Positions 1 to 8,364 are shown, counted from the first letter of the stretch. The stretch is DNA of 45,271 nucleotides from CAZXNF01 sp050741255 (GCA_050741255.1 JBOIEQ010000016.1:1-45271), one strand, 5' to 3'. Program-made: numbers and translations. Notes: generated from the sequence alone by a model not told the origin.

Positions 1-65
1 GCCGCTGCCGGTGCCGCACCGCCGGCAGCGGCAGCGGCCGCCAGCCCCAGCGCCAGTGCGCGCAC
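1..65 (-). CDS. Possible N-terminus of an exported protein, cut by the window edge
   Basis: Three bases after the stop of the cyclase gene, the minus strand shows a GTG codon at 65 followed by an uninterrupted stretch reading roughly MRALALGLAAAAAAGGAAPA. This looks like the hydrophobic core of a signal peptide. The frame stays open to the window edge, so the product cannot be named. No good ribosome-binding site precedes the GTG, and in DNA this GC-rich an alanine-rich open stretch can arise by chance. If real, the gene would be the next member of a minus-strand operon with the cyclase. Confidence 0.3.
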   Translation of the reverse strand, partial: MRALALGLAAAAAAGGAAPAA

Positions 66-68
66 GGC

Positions 69-1088
69 TTAGACCGTCGCCACCGGCGTCACCGGCGAGC
101 CCGCCGCCCCCGGCATGCGCAGCGGCGGCGCCGTCAGCAGGAAGCGGCTGCGCTTGCTCTTCCGCAGCCACGCCGCGAGCTCCGTCACGTACCACAGCTC
201 GCCGAGGTTGACGCCGAGCTTCACCAGGCAGTGCACATGCAGCGGCAGCTGCGGCCCGCAATCGTGCAGGCGCGGATCGGCGCCGAGCGTGGACGAACGC
301 TCCACGGCGAGATTGTCGGCGACGATCGCGGCGACGCCCGAATCGGTGATCCACTGCAGCAGTTTCTCGTCGTAGCCGTCGAGGACGGGACACTGCGTCT
401 TGATCGCGCTGTCGAGTTTGCCGTCGGCGTCGCGGATCAGCTGCCCGAGTCCGGTGTGCAGGCACAGGATGTCGCCCTCTTCCACCGTGATGTTGTCGGC
501 CTTGAGGATGCGCTCGAATTGTTCCCAGGTGACCGCCACGCGCTCATCGCCGAAGTGGTGTCGCAGATCCATCATCACCGCGCGGCCCTGCACGCCGGTG
601 ACGGCCATCTCCGCGACCGACAGCGCCGTGGCGCCCACCTCGCCGTGCAGGCCGCGGCCGCTGGCGTCCGCGACACGGAAGCCGTTGTACGACACCTTTT
701 CGGCCACGCCGTCGCCGTCGGCGTCGAACACGGTGCCCTTGTGGGCGAACCCGTCCCAGTGCGTGGAGTACTGGGAATACAGCGTGATCGCCTCGTCGGA
801 CCCGACGTCGTTGTAACGGGGATCGGTGTCGCCCATCGCGAGGTTGAAATAGGAATGCCCGTCACGCATGACCGGATGGAACACCGGCGGCTTGCGGAAG
901 GAGTTGAGGATGCTGCCGCCCGGCTTGTCGAGCGGGTGCGAGAGGCAGAACACCTCGCCCGTCTGTACTTCCTTCATCGCCTGTTTGCGGCGTTCGGCGG
1001 TCAGCAGGTTCATCCGCCCGCGTTGATCGTCTTCCCCGAAGGTGCCCCAGTTCGACCCTGCCGGGCGGTTTTTCCAGCGCTTCGCCAT
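69..1088 (-). CDS. Cyclase family protein (kynurenine formamidase-like metal hydrolase)
   Basis: The 339-residue product has the PF04199 cyclase-family signature: a THWDGFAH segment near residue 110 matches the metal-binding pattern T-H-x-D-x-x-x-H. The C-terminal half has further conserved His and Glu residues (for example LCLHTGLG, and EVGATALSV near 150). The family includes bacterial kynurenine formamidase and isatin hydrolase, which are Zn- or Mn-dependent amide hydrolases. This long subgroup is usually found beside catabolic genes and its substrate is not known. There is no signal peptide, so the enzyme is probably cytosolic. The start at 1088 has GAGG a few bases upstream. The next gene on the same strand, 76 bp upstream, is a Bug binding protein, a common pairing in Burkholderiales. 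The fold is well supported; the substrate is not. Confidence 0.85.
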   Translation of the reverse strand: MAKRWKNRPAGSNWGTFGEDDQRGRMNLLTAERRKQAMKEVQTGEVFCLSHPLDKPGGSILNSFRKPPVFHPVMRDGHSYFNLAMGDTDPRYNDVGSDEAITLYSQYSTHWDGFAHKGTVFDADGDGVAEKVSYNGFRVADASGRGLHGEVGATALSVAEMAVTGVQGRAVMMDLRHHFGDERVAVTWEQFERILKADNITVEEGDILCLHTGLGQLIRDADGKLDSAIKTQCPVLDGYDEKLLQWITDSGVAAIVADNLAVERSSTLGADPRLHDCGPQLPLHVHCLVKLGVNLGELWYVTELAAWLRKSKRSRFLLTAPPLRMPGAAGSPVTPVATV

Positions 1089-1163
1089 GTGACCTCGAAA
1101 AAAAACGGCGCCACTGCCAGCCAGCCGGCGCTCACCCGTATTTTGCCTGATGAGCGCCCGTGA

Positions 1164-2138
1164 TCAGTCCGCCTTCAGGCCCGCCTCGCGGATCAGCTTG
1201 CCCCACGTCGCGCTTTCCCGCGCGACCAGCGCGCGCAGGTCGTCCGGCGGCCCGGACAGCGGCTCGACACCCTGCGCGACCAGGCGTTCGCGCACCTCCG
1301 GCTGCTGCATCACCGCGGCCATCTCCGCGTTCATCCTCGCGACGAGGGCCGGCGGCGTCTGCACGGCGGTGAAAACGCCGAACCAGCCGCCGGTGTTGAA
1401 CCCCGGCACGCCCGACTCCGAAATCGTCGGCACGTCGGGCAGCACGGGCGTGCGCTTCGCCGCCGTCACCGCCAGCGCCCGCAGCGCGCCGCTCTTGATG
1501 TGCGGCGTCAGCACCAGCACATTGTCGATCGCCGCCTGCAGCCGGCCGGACAGGAGATCGGGGAACATCACGCCGGTGCCCTTGTACGGCACGTACAGCA
1601 TGTCGATGCCCGCCGTGCGCTTGAGCAGTTCGCCGGAGAGATGCTGCACGGCGCCGGGCGTGGAGCCGGCATAGGTGATCTTGCCGGGGTTCGCCTTCGC
1701 GTAGGCGATGAACTCGCTCATCGACCTGACCGGCAGCGACGGATGCACGACGAACAGGTAGGGCGACGTGCCGATCAGCGCGACCGGCGCCAGGTCGCGC
1801 GTCGTGTCGAACGGCAGCTTGCTGTAGAGGCTGCTGATGGAACTGAACGAGCCGGCGCCCATCAGCAGCGTGTAGCCATCGGGCTGTGCCTTGACGACCA
1901 GGTCGATGCCGATGATGCCGCTCGCGCCCGGCCGGTTGTCCACCACCACCTGCTGGCCCCAGCGCTCCGTCAGCCGCGCCGCGAGCATGCGCGCCATGAG
2001 GTCGGTGCTGCCGCCGGGCGGCAGGCCGACGATCAGGCGCACGGGACGTTGCGGATAAACCTGCGCGACGGCCGCGCACGGCAGGACGAGCGTGACGGCA
2101 AGAACGAACAAACCCGCATGGCGCGCGAACGATGGCAT
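1164..2138 (-). CDS. Bug-family (TctC-like) periplasmic solute-binding protein
   Basis: The 324-residue product starts with a Sec signal peptide, predicted to be cut after AAVA (about residue 25). It then shows the Bug landmarks in order: PPGGSTD (40-46), VVDNRPGASG followed by QPDGYTLL, VPYKG, ALAVTAAKR, LPDVPT, and a C-terminal W-x-K-L-I-R-E-A-G. Bug proteins bind small carboxylates or similar ligands in the periplasm and may hand them to TctAB membrane subunits, which are not encoded here. A G-rich ribosome-binding site (GGGGGG) lies just before the ATG. The gene lies between the aldo/keto reductase and the cyclase on the same strand, so the three may form one catabolic transcript. The ligand cannot be read from sequence. 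Confidence 0.93.
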   Translation of the reverse strand: MPSFARHAGLFVLAVTLVLPCAAVAQVYPQRPVRLIVGLPPGGSTDLMARMLAARLTERWGQQVVVDNRPGASGIIGIDLVVKAQPDGYTLLMGAGSFSSISSLYSKLPFDTTRDLAPVALIGTSPYLFVVHPSLPVRSMSEFIAYAKANPGKITYAGSTPGAVQHLSGELLKRTAGIDMLYVPYKGTGVMFPDLLSGRLQAAIDNVLVLTPHIKSGALRALAVTAAKRTPVLPDVPTISESGVPGFNTGGWFGVFTAVQTPPALVARMNAEMAAVMQQPEVRERLVAQGVEPLSGPPDDLRALVARESATWGKLIREAGLKAD

Positions 2139-2202
2139 GGACCCCCCCGGAAACCTGCGCGGCTGCGGACGATTCCCGTCTCTGCAGCCGCTGGAAACGT
2201 TA

Positions 2203-3036
2203 TTAGAGCATTTCCAGCGCCCGCGGCCCCTTCGGCGGCGGAAACAGGCGATCCAGCTCGGCGCGCTGGGCGGCGGACAGAACGACCTCGCGCGCGGCGG
2301 CGTTTTCCGTGATGCGCGCGCGGTTCGCCGACTTGGGAATCACGATCACGTCGTCCCGCGCGAGCAGCCAGGCCAGCGCCAGCTGCGCCGGCGTCATGCC
2401 ATGCTGTTGGGCGCAGGCGGCAAACTTCGCGTTCCGCAAGAGACGCGCCTGCTCCAGCGGCGAGTAGGCCATCACCGGGATGCGCCGCTCGGCGAGCCAC
2501 GGCAGCAGTTCCCACTCGATGCCGCGGCGCGTGAGGTTGTAGAGCACCTGGTCGGTCGCCACTGCCTCGCCGCCGGGCAGCGCGTGCCATTCGCGCATCT
2601 CGTCGAGGTCGAGATTGCTCACCCCGTAGTGGCGGATCTTGCCGGCCCGCTGCAGCGCGAGCAGCGCTTCCAGCGTTTCGACAAACGGCACGCCGCCGCG
2701 CCAGTGCAGCAGGTACAGATCGAGGCGGTCGGTCTTCAGGCGCTTCAGGCTCGCCTCGCACGCGACGGCCGTACCTCTGCGTGAAGCGTTCTCCGGCAGC
2801 ACCTTGCTCACCAGGAAGCATTCGTCACGCCGTCCCGCGATCGCCTCCCCAACGAGCGACTCCGAGCGGCCGCTGCCGTACATCTCGGCGGTATCGATCA
2901 GTGTGAGGCCCAGATCGAGGCCCAGCCGCAGTGCCGCGAGTTCCTCCGCGCGCGCGGCGCGGTCATCGCCCATGTTCCAGGTGCCCTGGCCGAGAGCCGG
3001 TACGCGCTCGCCTGATGGCAGAGTGACGGTCTTCAC
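2203..3036 (-). CDS. Aldo/keto reductase
   Basis: This 277-residue soluble enzyme has the aldo/keto reductase catalytic tetrad at the expected spacing: Asp48 and Tyr53 (DTAEMYGSG), Lys78 (LVSKVLP) and His111 (YLLHWRG). Near the C-terminus the IPKSANRARITEN segment matches the NADP-binding IPKS motif. The length is normal for bacterial members of the AKR superfamily that reduce carbonyls with NADPH in a (beta/alpha)8 barrel. Its stop is 64 bp upstream of the Bug gene start on the same strand, so co-transcription is possible. The divergent methyltransferase promoter begins about 40 bp beyond its start. The substrate is unknown. Confidence 0.93.
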   Translation of the reverse strand: MKTVTLPSGERVPALGQGTWNMGDDRAARAEELAALRLGLDLGLTLIDTAEMYGSGRSESLVGEAIAGRRDECFLVSKVLPENASRRGTAVACEASLKRLKTDRLDLYLLHWRGGVPFVETLEALLALQRAGKIRHYGVSNLDLDEMREWHALPGGEAVATDQVLYNLTRRGIEWELLPWLAERRIPVMAYSPLEQARLLRNAKFAACAQQHGMTPAQLALAWLLARDDVIVIPKSANRARITENAAAREVVLSAAQRAELDRLFPPPKGPRALEML

Positions 3037-3073
3037 CTTCGTGTCCTTGTCGGTGTCCGTGCGGTCCGGCAGG

Positions 3074-3103
3074 TTGCCGCGGCGCCACGCGCGCCGCTAC
3101 ACT
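3074..3103 (+). promoter_or_regulatory. Predicted sigma-70 promoter of the methyltransferase gene, possibly leaderless
   Basis: A TTGCCG box (3074-3079) is separated by 18 bases from a TACACT box (3098-3103). Transcription would begin about seven bases later, at or next to the GTG start codon at 3110. No Shine-Dalgarno sequence precedes that GTG. A leaderless mRNA would explain both facts. Boxes of this quality also occur by chance, so this is a prediction. Confidence 0.45.
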
Positions 3104-3109
3104 CACGGC

Positions 3110-3856
3110 GTGCACAGAGAGAATTTTGCCCTGTTAAGCGGCGCTGTGGGTGGCCGTGGCAGCCGCGCGGCCTTTGTCGAGGAATCGCGCTTCGGCGTCT
3201 GGTTTCTCGGCACCCGCACCTGGCACGTGCACGTGCTCAAGCGCGCGCTGAACGATCTGGAACGGATGCTGCAGCCGCGCGCGCCGCGCTATCCGGACGT
3301 GCTCGACATCGGCAGCGGCCACGGCGCCTCCCTGCTGGAACTGGCTGCCCGTTTCGCACCGCGGCGCCTGATCAGCGTGGATGCCGACCCCGCCGCCCGG
3401 CAGCGTGCGGCGGCGGCGATCGCCCGATGCGCGGTGCCGGTGGAATGCCACGCCGCCAACGCCGCCGACCTCCCACTCGCGGACGCCTCCGTCGACCTCG
3501 TGTTCTGCCACCAGACCCTGCACCACATCGTGGCGCAGGAAGCCGCGCTCCAGGAATTCTTCCGCGTGCTGCGGCCGGGCGGCGTCCTGCTCATGGGGGA
3601 ATCGACCGCCGCCTACATCCGCTCGTGGACGATCCGCTTCCTGTTCCGGCACCCCATGGAAGTGCAGCGCACCGCCGGGGAATACATCGAGATGGTGCGC
3701 AACGCCGGCTTCGATCTCCGGCCGGAGCGCATTTCGCTGCCGTTTCTCTGGTGGAGCCGCCGCGACCTCGGCGTGAAGGAATGGATCGGCATGTCCGTGC
3801 CGAAGCAGCGCGAGGAAACGCTGGTCAACCTGGTGGCGTTCAAGCCCGCGGCCTGA
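3110..3856 (+). CDS. Class I SAM-dependent methyltransferase
   Basis: The 248-residue product has SAM-binding motif I (VLDIGSGHGASLLEL, about residues 64-78), an acidic residue after beta-strand 2 (SVDADP), and the post-motif segment VDLVFCHQTLHHI. FRVLRPGGVLLMGE follows, as in ubiE/COQ5-like methyltransferases. The open frame continues far upstream, but that part is antisense to the aldo/keto reductase. Homology-like sequence begins near the GTG at 3110, next to a predicted promoter. The target molecule is unknown. The downstream gene is convergent, with a 12-bp gap. No partner genes hint at the pathway. Confidence 0.85.
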   Translation: MHRENFALLSGAVGGRGSRAAFVEESRFGVWFLGTRTWHVHVLKRALNDLERMLQPRAPRYPDVLDIGSGHGASLLELAARFAPRRLISVDADPAARQRAAAAIARCAVPVECHAANAADLPLADASVDLVFCHQTLHHIVAQEAALQEFFRVLRPGGVLLMGESTAAYIRSWTIRFLFRHPMEVQRTAGEYIEMVRNAGFDLRPERISLPFLWWSRRDLGVKEWIGMSVPKQREETLVNLVAFKPAA

Positions 3857-3868
3857 CGGCTCCGCCCG

Positions 3869-4711
3869 TCATTCGTGGCAGGCGACGCCGTCGTGCTGCG
3901 CGATGAAATGCAGCACTTCGAGCGCGCAGGTCGCCGGCTGCACGACCTGCAGGCTGTGTGCCTTGGAGGGAATGCGCACGATGCGCACGTCGCGCACCTT
4001 CTCCCGCAGCAGTTCCGTGTGTTCGTCGGTCACGATCACGCCCTGCTGCGGATAAAGCCCCAGCACCGGCGCCTGGATCTTCGGCAGCAGATCCGTGCAG
4101 TTGACCTCGGACACGCACTTGAACATCGCCACCAGCACTTCGGTGTCGGACTTGCCCATCTCGTCGAGCGTCCACGCGAGCAGGCGCGGATCCGTGTCCG
4201 CCGGAAAGCGGCGGCCGGCGTTCGAGGCCTCCAGCCAACCGCGCGAGCCCAGCGCCCGCAGCGCCGTCACCCGGTCGGGATAGCCGCCAAGCGAGCTTTT
4301 CTTGTCTTCCTCGGTCATGAACACGGGCGCCGAGATGAGACTGAGCGTGCGCACGCGCTTCGGATGCGTGGCGGCATACGCCATGCCGAGCGCACCGGCG
4401 GAGGATTCCCCGCAATAGTGGGCGGACTCGATGCCGAGATGATCGAGCAGCGCGACGAGATCATTCATGTAAGCCTCGATCGTGATGCCCCGCTCGAGGT
4501 CAAAATTCTTGTCCGACTGCCCGAGCCCGCGCAGATCGGGCCGGATCACCTTGTAGAAGCGGCTCAGGTAGGGAACGAAGGGCCGCCAGAACCGCGCGGA
4601 ACGGGCGTAGCCGTGCTGCAGGATGATGTAGGGCGCGTGCTTCCAGGGATCGGTGTAATCGTCCAGTTCATAGTGCAGGCGCGGCTGGCCGGCGCGTTCG
4701 AAAAACGGCAT
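3869..4711 (-). CDS. Alpha/beta hydrolase
   Basis: From the ATG at 4711, with AAGGAA five bases upstream, the protein has 280 residues. The frame stays open further upstream, but that extension has no supporting features. An HG oxyanion-hole motif (33-34) is followed by the nucleophile elbow G-E-S-S-A with Ser103 as nucleophile. A catalytic acid after LGLYPQQG and a final His in SKAHSLQ complete the triad. RPDLRGLGQSD is typical of the 3-oxoadipate enol-lactonase / haloperoxidase-like branch, which contains C-C hydrolases and esterases. There is no signal peptide. The gene is divergent from the Bug gene at 4876, an arrangement often seen for a degradative enzyme and a binding protein of one pathway. 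The exact substrate is open. Confidence 0.9.
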   Translation of the reverse strand: MPFFERAGQPRLHYELDDYTDPWKHAPYIILQHGYARSARFWRPFVPYLSRFYKVIRPDLRGLGQSDKNFDLERGITIEAYMNDLVALLDHLGIESAHYCGESSAGALGMAYAATHPKRVRTLSLISAPVFMTEEDKKSSLGGYPDRVTALRALGSRGWLEASNAGRRFPADTDPRLLAWTLDEMGKSDTEVLVAMFKCVSEVNCTDLLPKIQAPVLGLYPQQGVIVTDEHTELLREKVRDVRIVRIPSKAHSLQVVQPATCALEVLHFIAQHDGVACHE

Positions 4712-4875
4712 TGCGGTTCCTTGTTCAGCGCCCCCGGAAACCATCGACGTGGAGCGCATCGATGATACCAGCACGCATTCCTGTAAACATTCAGGCACCA
4801 GCGTCCGTGCGACAATCGCGACACGGCTCGCGCGGCGTTGCATACCCATCGAGGCAGCCGTGAACAGGAGAAGCC

Positions 4876-5850
4876 ATGTGGAACAAGCTCGCGTGCGGCG
4901 CCTTGGCCCTGGCCGGGGCCTGCATGATTCCCGCCGTGTCCGCGCAGACGCGGGACTTCCCCAATCGTCCGGTGCGCGTAGTCGTGCCGACCTCGCCGGG
5001 CGGTGTCATCGACGTCGTCACCCGCCTCGTCGGCGTGAAAGTCACCGAAGTGATGGGCCAGCCGCTGGTCGTCGACAATCGCGCCGGCGCCTCCACGACG
5101 ATCGGCACCGAAGCCGTCGCCCGCGCGCCGGCCGATGGCTACACGCTGCTCAGCACGACGCTGCCACTGGTCGTCAACCCCGCGCTCTTCAAGAAACTGG
5201 CTTTCGATGTCGAGAAGGATTTCGCGCCGATATCCCTGCTGACCGCCTCGCCGTACGTGCTCGTCGTGCATCCGTCGGTGCCGGCCAGGACGGTGAAGGA
5301 ACTGATCGCGCTGGCAAAAGCAAAACCCGGTGCGCTCAATTTCTCCTCGGGTGGAAACGGTACCAACCTTCACGTGGCGGCTGAGCTTTTCAACCATCTG
5401 GCCGGCATCAGGATCACGCACGTTCCCTACAAGGGAGGCGGCCCGGCGCTGGCATCGGTGATCGCCGGCGAAACCGGCTACAGCTTCCCTTCCCTGCCCG
5501 CCGTTTTGCCGCAAGTGAACGCCGGACGCCTGCGCGCCCTGGGCATGACCAGCAGCACGCGTTCGACCCTGCTGCCCGGGGTGCCGACGATCGCGGAATC
5601 CGGCATGCCCGGCTACGAGTTCACGAGCTGGGTCGGCGTGCTGGCCCCCGCGAAGACGCCGCCCGAAATCGTGACGGCGCTAAACGGCTATTTCGTGAAA
5701 GCCATCCGCTCGCCCGAGCTCTCCGGGCGGCTCGCCGCCGATGGGACGGAAATCGTCGCCGGCTCGCCCGCGCAGTTCGCCGCGCTCATCAAGGCGGAAC
5801 TGCCGCGCTGGGCGAAAATCGTCAGGGAAACAGGGCTGCAGGCCGAATAG
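4876..5850 (+). CDS. Bug-family solute-binding protein
   Basis: A 324-residue protein with signal peptide MWNKLACGALALAGACM..., cut after VSA (about residue 23). Family landmarks follow: SPGGVID (the GGxxD element), VVDNRAGAS, ADGYTLL, PARTVKELIALAKAKPG, HVPYKG, PGVPTIAESGMPGYE and the terminal RWAKIVRETG. AGGAGA lies six bases before the ATG. It is divergent from the alpha/beta hydrolase and is followed, after 168 bp, by the signal-less ModA-like gene on the same strand. The ligand-contact loop after the first GG motif (SPGGVID) differs from the PPGG(S/T)D of its paralogues here, so a different ligand is plausible. Confidence 0.93.
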   Translation: MWNKLACGALALAGACMIPAVSAQTRDFPNRPVRVVVPTSPGGVIDVVTRLVGVKVTEVMGQPLVVDNRAGASTTIGTEAVARAPADGYTLLSTTLPLVVNPALFKKLAFDVEKDFAPISLLTASPYVLVVHPSVPARTVKELIALAKAKPGALNFSSGGNGTNLHVAAELFNHLAGIRITHVPYKGGGPALASVIAGETGYSFPSLPAVLPQVNAGRLRALGMTSSTRSTLLPGVPTIAESGMPGYEFTSWVGVLAPAKTPPEIVTALNGYFVKAIRSPELSGRLAADGTEIVAGSPAQFAALIKAELPRWAKIVRETGLQAE

Positions 5851-6018
5851 CCGTTGTCGCCGTCACGACGCTCGCTGTCCGGTTCGGCAACTGGGGGCTC
5901 CGGGGTGCGCGATTTCCCGCCGGCCTTTTCTGGCGAATCAGAGGAACTGTGCACTATTCAGCCGGGCACTACACCGGTTACATTGCCGCCCACCGATTCA
6001 GCCTCCAGGGGGAACTGC

Positions 6019-6750
6019 ATGACCGATCCGGCATCGAACGCCATCAAGGTACTGGCTTCCAACAGCACCCGCGCCACGCTCGAAGAAGCGCTGGCACCGG
6101 CCTTCGAGCAGGCAACCGGATACAAGGTGGAACTGCATTACGACTCCGCCAAGGCGATGCTGGCCCGCATCAAGGACGGCGAAACGGCGGACATCGCGAT
6201 CCTCGGCACCGCGGTGATCGAGGACCTCACGGCCCTGGGCCGGATCGCGTCCGGCACCAAACGCCCCTTCGCCCGTTCCCGCGTCGGCGTGGCCGTGCGC
6301 GCGGGGGCGCCGAAGCCCGACATCAGCACGGTGGAAGCCTTCAAGCGCGCGCTGCTGAACGCAAAGTCCGTCGCGCACACCGTGCACGGCGCGAGCGGCA
6401 TGTACGTGCCGGTGCTGCTGGGGCACCTCGGCATCGCCGCGCAGATCAAGCCCAAGACCGTCACCCGGCCCGGCGGCTACATCGGCGTGGTGGTGGCGTC
6501 AGGCGAGGCCGAGCTCGCCGTGCAGCAGATCTGCGAGCTGCTCGCGGTGCCCGGCATCGATCTCGTGGGGCCGCTGCCGGACGAGATCCAGAAGGTGTTC
6601 GAAACCTCGGCGGGCATTTTCAGCGATGCCGCCGACCCCGAGGCGGCCACGGCATTTCTCGAGTTTTGCTCGATGCCGGAACACGCACCGCTGTTCAAGG
6701 CAAAAGGCCTGGAGTCGGTGGCGCGCGAACGGGAGCCCGTCACGCAATGA
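6019..6750 (+). CDS. ModA-like substrate-binding-domain protein without signal peptide
   Basis: The 243-residue product opens with IKVLASNSTRATLEEALAPAFEQATG and continues with TADIAILG, VGVAVRAGAPKPDIST, HGASGMYVPVLL and a C-terminal FLEFCSMPEHAPLFKAKGL. This is the two-lobe fold of molybdate-type (ModA, PBP-like) binding proteins. The ATG at 6019 has AGGGGGAA upstream, and no hydrophobic segment lies between it and the previous stop. As read, the protein would therefore stay in the cytosol, which is odd for a transport receptor. Similar signal-less members occur in Burkholderiales catabolic clusters, where a sensory or ligand-sequestering role is possible. No ABC permease or ATPase gene is nearby. 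Confidence 0.85.
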   Translation: MTDPASNAIKVLASNSTRATLEEALAPAFEQATGYKVELHYDSAKAMLARIKDGETADIAILGTAVIEDLTALGRIASGTKRPFARSRVGVAVRAGAPKPDISTVEAFKRALLNAKSVAHTVHGASGMYVPVLLGHLGIAAQIKPKTVTRPGGYIGVVVASGEAELAVQQICELLAVPGIDLVGPLPDEIQKVFETSAGIFSDAADPEAATAFLEFCSMPEHAPLFKAKGLESVAREREPVTQ

Positions 6751-6787
6751 GTCCCTCGCAAGGGTAAGACGGCCTGAACTGGCCTAA

Positions 6788-6905
6788 GGAAGCTCTGAAA
6801 AACCCTTCTTTCGTCATTCCGGCGTAGGCCGGATTCCAGTGAAATCAAGGCACTGGACACCGGCCTTCGCCGGTGTGACGGAGGACGGAGTACTTCAGAG
6901 CTTCC
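6788..6905. repeat. 118-bp MITE-like palindromic element
   Basis: Perfect 12-bp terminal inverted repeats, GGAAGCTCTGAA at 6788-6799 and its complement at 6894-6905, are flanked by a CTAA direct repeat (6784-6787 and 6906-6909), as expected of a target-site duplication. The interior is also nearly palindromic: the arm at 6812-6842 (containing CGTCATTCCGGCG) pairs imperfectly with the arm at 6851-6881. The hairpin CACCGGC-CTTC-GCCGGTG (6858-6875) lies inside. It sits between two convergent genes, where it could also act as a two-way transcription stop. There is no coding capacity. Confidence 0.7.
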
Positions 6906-6936
6906 CTAACCGCAACGCCTGAGTTCGGGGGCGTGC

Positions 6937-7911
6937 TTACTCCGCCCGAATCCCGGTTTTTCGGATCACCTCGCCCCATTTCGCCGACTCGGCGGCGATG
7001 AAGCGCGCGAATTCCGCAGGCGTGCTGCCGACCACCTCGGTGCCCTGCGCCGCCATCAGTTCCTTCGTCTCGGGTTGCCGCGCGATCTTCGCCAGTTCCG
7101 TGTAAAGGCGCGTCACGATCGCCGCTGGCGTCTTCGCCGGCACCAGCACGCCGTGCCACGACGAGGTTTCGAAACCGGCGACACCGGCCTCGGCGATCGT
7201 CGGCAGGTCCGGCGCGGCGGACGAGCGCGCGGCGCCGCTCACCCCCAGCGCGCGCAGCTTGCCCGCCTTCACGTGCGGCAGCGCCGGCAGCAGGTTGACG
7301 AACATCAGCTGCACTTGTCCCGCGAGCACGTCGCCCAGCGCCTGGTTGCCGCCCTTGTAGGGCACGTGCACCATCTCGATGCCGGTGGCGAGCTTGAACA
7401 GCTCGGCGGAAAAGTGGTTGCCGGTGCCGACCCCGCCGGACGCGTAGTTCAACTGCCCCGGCTTCGCCTTCGCCAGCGCCACCAGTTCCTTCACGGTGCG
7501 CGCGGGCAACGCCGCCATGACGACCAGCACGTAGGGTGTCGCTGTCAGTTGCGAGACGGGTGCATAGTCGCGCACGGGGTCGTACGGCAGCTTCGCATAC
7601 AGGTGCGGATTGATCGCGAGGTTGCCGACCGCGCCCAGCAGCAGCGTCTGGCCGTCCGGCAGCGCCCGCGCGGCCATCTCGCAAGCCACGATGCCCGCGG
7701 CGCCGCTGCGGTTGTCGGGCACCACCTGCTGGCCCAGCGCCTCACCCAGCTTCTGCCCGAACTGGCGCGCGATGACGTCGGTGGGGCCGCCGGGCGGGAA
7801 CGGGAGGATGAAGCGGAGGGGGCGCACCGGATACGGGTCGGCGCCCATGGCCGTCGCCGAGACCATGGCGGTGAACAGCGCCGCACAGATCGGCATGCAT
7901 TGTCGAGCCAT
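6937..7911 (-). CDS. Bug-family solute-binding protein
   Basis: I chose the ATG at 7911 (324 residues, normal for the family). A GTG at 7920 is also possible and adds three residues. The signal peptide (MARQCMPICAALFTAMVSATAMG) is followed by PYPVRPLRFILPFPPGGPTD, VVPDNRSGAAG, PDGQTLLLG, ARTVKELVALAKAKPG, HVPYKGGNQ, APDLPTIAEAGVAGFE and a C-terminal KWGEVIRKTG. DGQTLL replaces the usual DGYTLL, a small departure near the hinge. The start lies 12 bases after the stop of the small exported protein gene, with no strong ribosome-binding site, so translation may be coupled to that gene. Confidence 0.92.
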   Translation of the reverse strand: MARQCMPICAALFTAMVSATAMGADPYPVRPLRFILPFPPGGPTDVIARQFGQKLGEALGQQVVPDNRSGAAGIVACEMAARALPDGQTLLLGAVGNLAINPHLYAKLPYDPVRDYAPVSQLTATPYVLVVMAALPARTVKELVALAKAKPGQLNYASGGVGTGNHFSAELFKLATGIEMVHVPYKGGNQALGDVLAGQVQLMFVNLLPALPHVKAGKLRALGVSGAARSSAAPDLPTIAEAGVAGFETSSWHGVLVPAKTPAAIVTRLYTELAKIARQPETKELMAAQGTEVVGSTPAEFARFIAAESAKWGEVIRKTGIRAE

Positions 7912-7923
7912 TTGCGACACGAC

Positions 7924-8364
7924 TTACTGCGCCAGCGTCACGACTTTGCCCTTGAGGGCAACGCCGGACATGAGCGCGCCGCTGCCGCACATGTACTCGG
8001 TCTCGCTGCTGTGCACCACGTTACGATAATTGCTGACAATGCCGACGACCGCGTTGCCGCCCTCTTTCTGCGCGCGCTCCTGCATTTCCAGCACGGCGCT
8101 CAGCAGCGTCCACTCGCACGCTTCCTTGTCCGTCTTGTTGACGCCATTCGTTTTCTTGTTGGTCTTCCACTCTCCGAGGTCCTTCGCGACCTTTGGGTGC
8201 TTCTGATTGCCGAAGTAAAGCTTGATCTTGGGGTCGAGTTTTTCCTTCGCCGCCGGTGTCGCCAACGCTTCCGACAGCGGATACATCACATGGGTATCGC
8301 GCGCCGAGGCCGCACCCGCGGTCAGCAGGAGTATCAATCCCGTCACATGCAAAATTGTCTTCAT
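7924..8364 (-). CDS. Small exported protein of unknown function (family often mis-named excinuclease subunit)
   Basis: The 146-residue product has a signal peptide ending in AASA-RD (about residue 22). The mature domain contains LDPKIKLYFGNQKHP, a Lys/Asn-rich turn (NKKTNG) and AQKEGGNAVVGIVSNY. The last piece resembles the core of YbjQ-type domains, while two Cys residues (ACEW and EYMCGSG) may form a periplasmic disulfide. From memory, proteins of this kind are widespread in Pseudomonas and Burkholderiales and carry a misleading automatic label of excinuclease ATPase subunit; there is no ATPase motif here. GAGAGGAG lies upstream of the ATG. The Bug gene that follows is almost adjoining. Confidence 0.75.
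   Translation of the reverse strand: MKTILHVTGLILLLTAGAASARDTHVMYPLSEALATPAAKEKLDPKIKLYFGNQKHPKVAKDLGEWKTNKKTNGVNKTDKEACEWTLLSAVLEMQERAQKEGGNAVVGIVSNYRNVVHSSETEYMCGSGALMSGVALKGKVVTLAQ

Noticed and set aside
2639..3109. N-terminal extension of the methyltransferase frame
   Set aside because: This part is antisense to the aldo/keto reductase and Ser/Arg-rich. The SAM-binding domain is complete from the GTG at 3110.
7924..8364. Excinuclease ATPase subunit
   Set aside because: This is a label such small exported proteins often receive, but there is no nucleotide-binding motif and the protein has a signal peptide.
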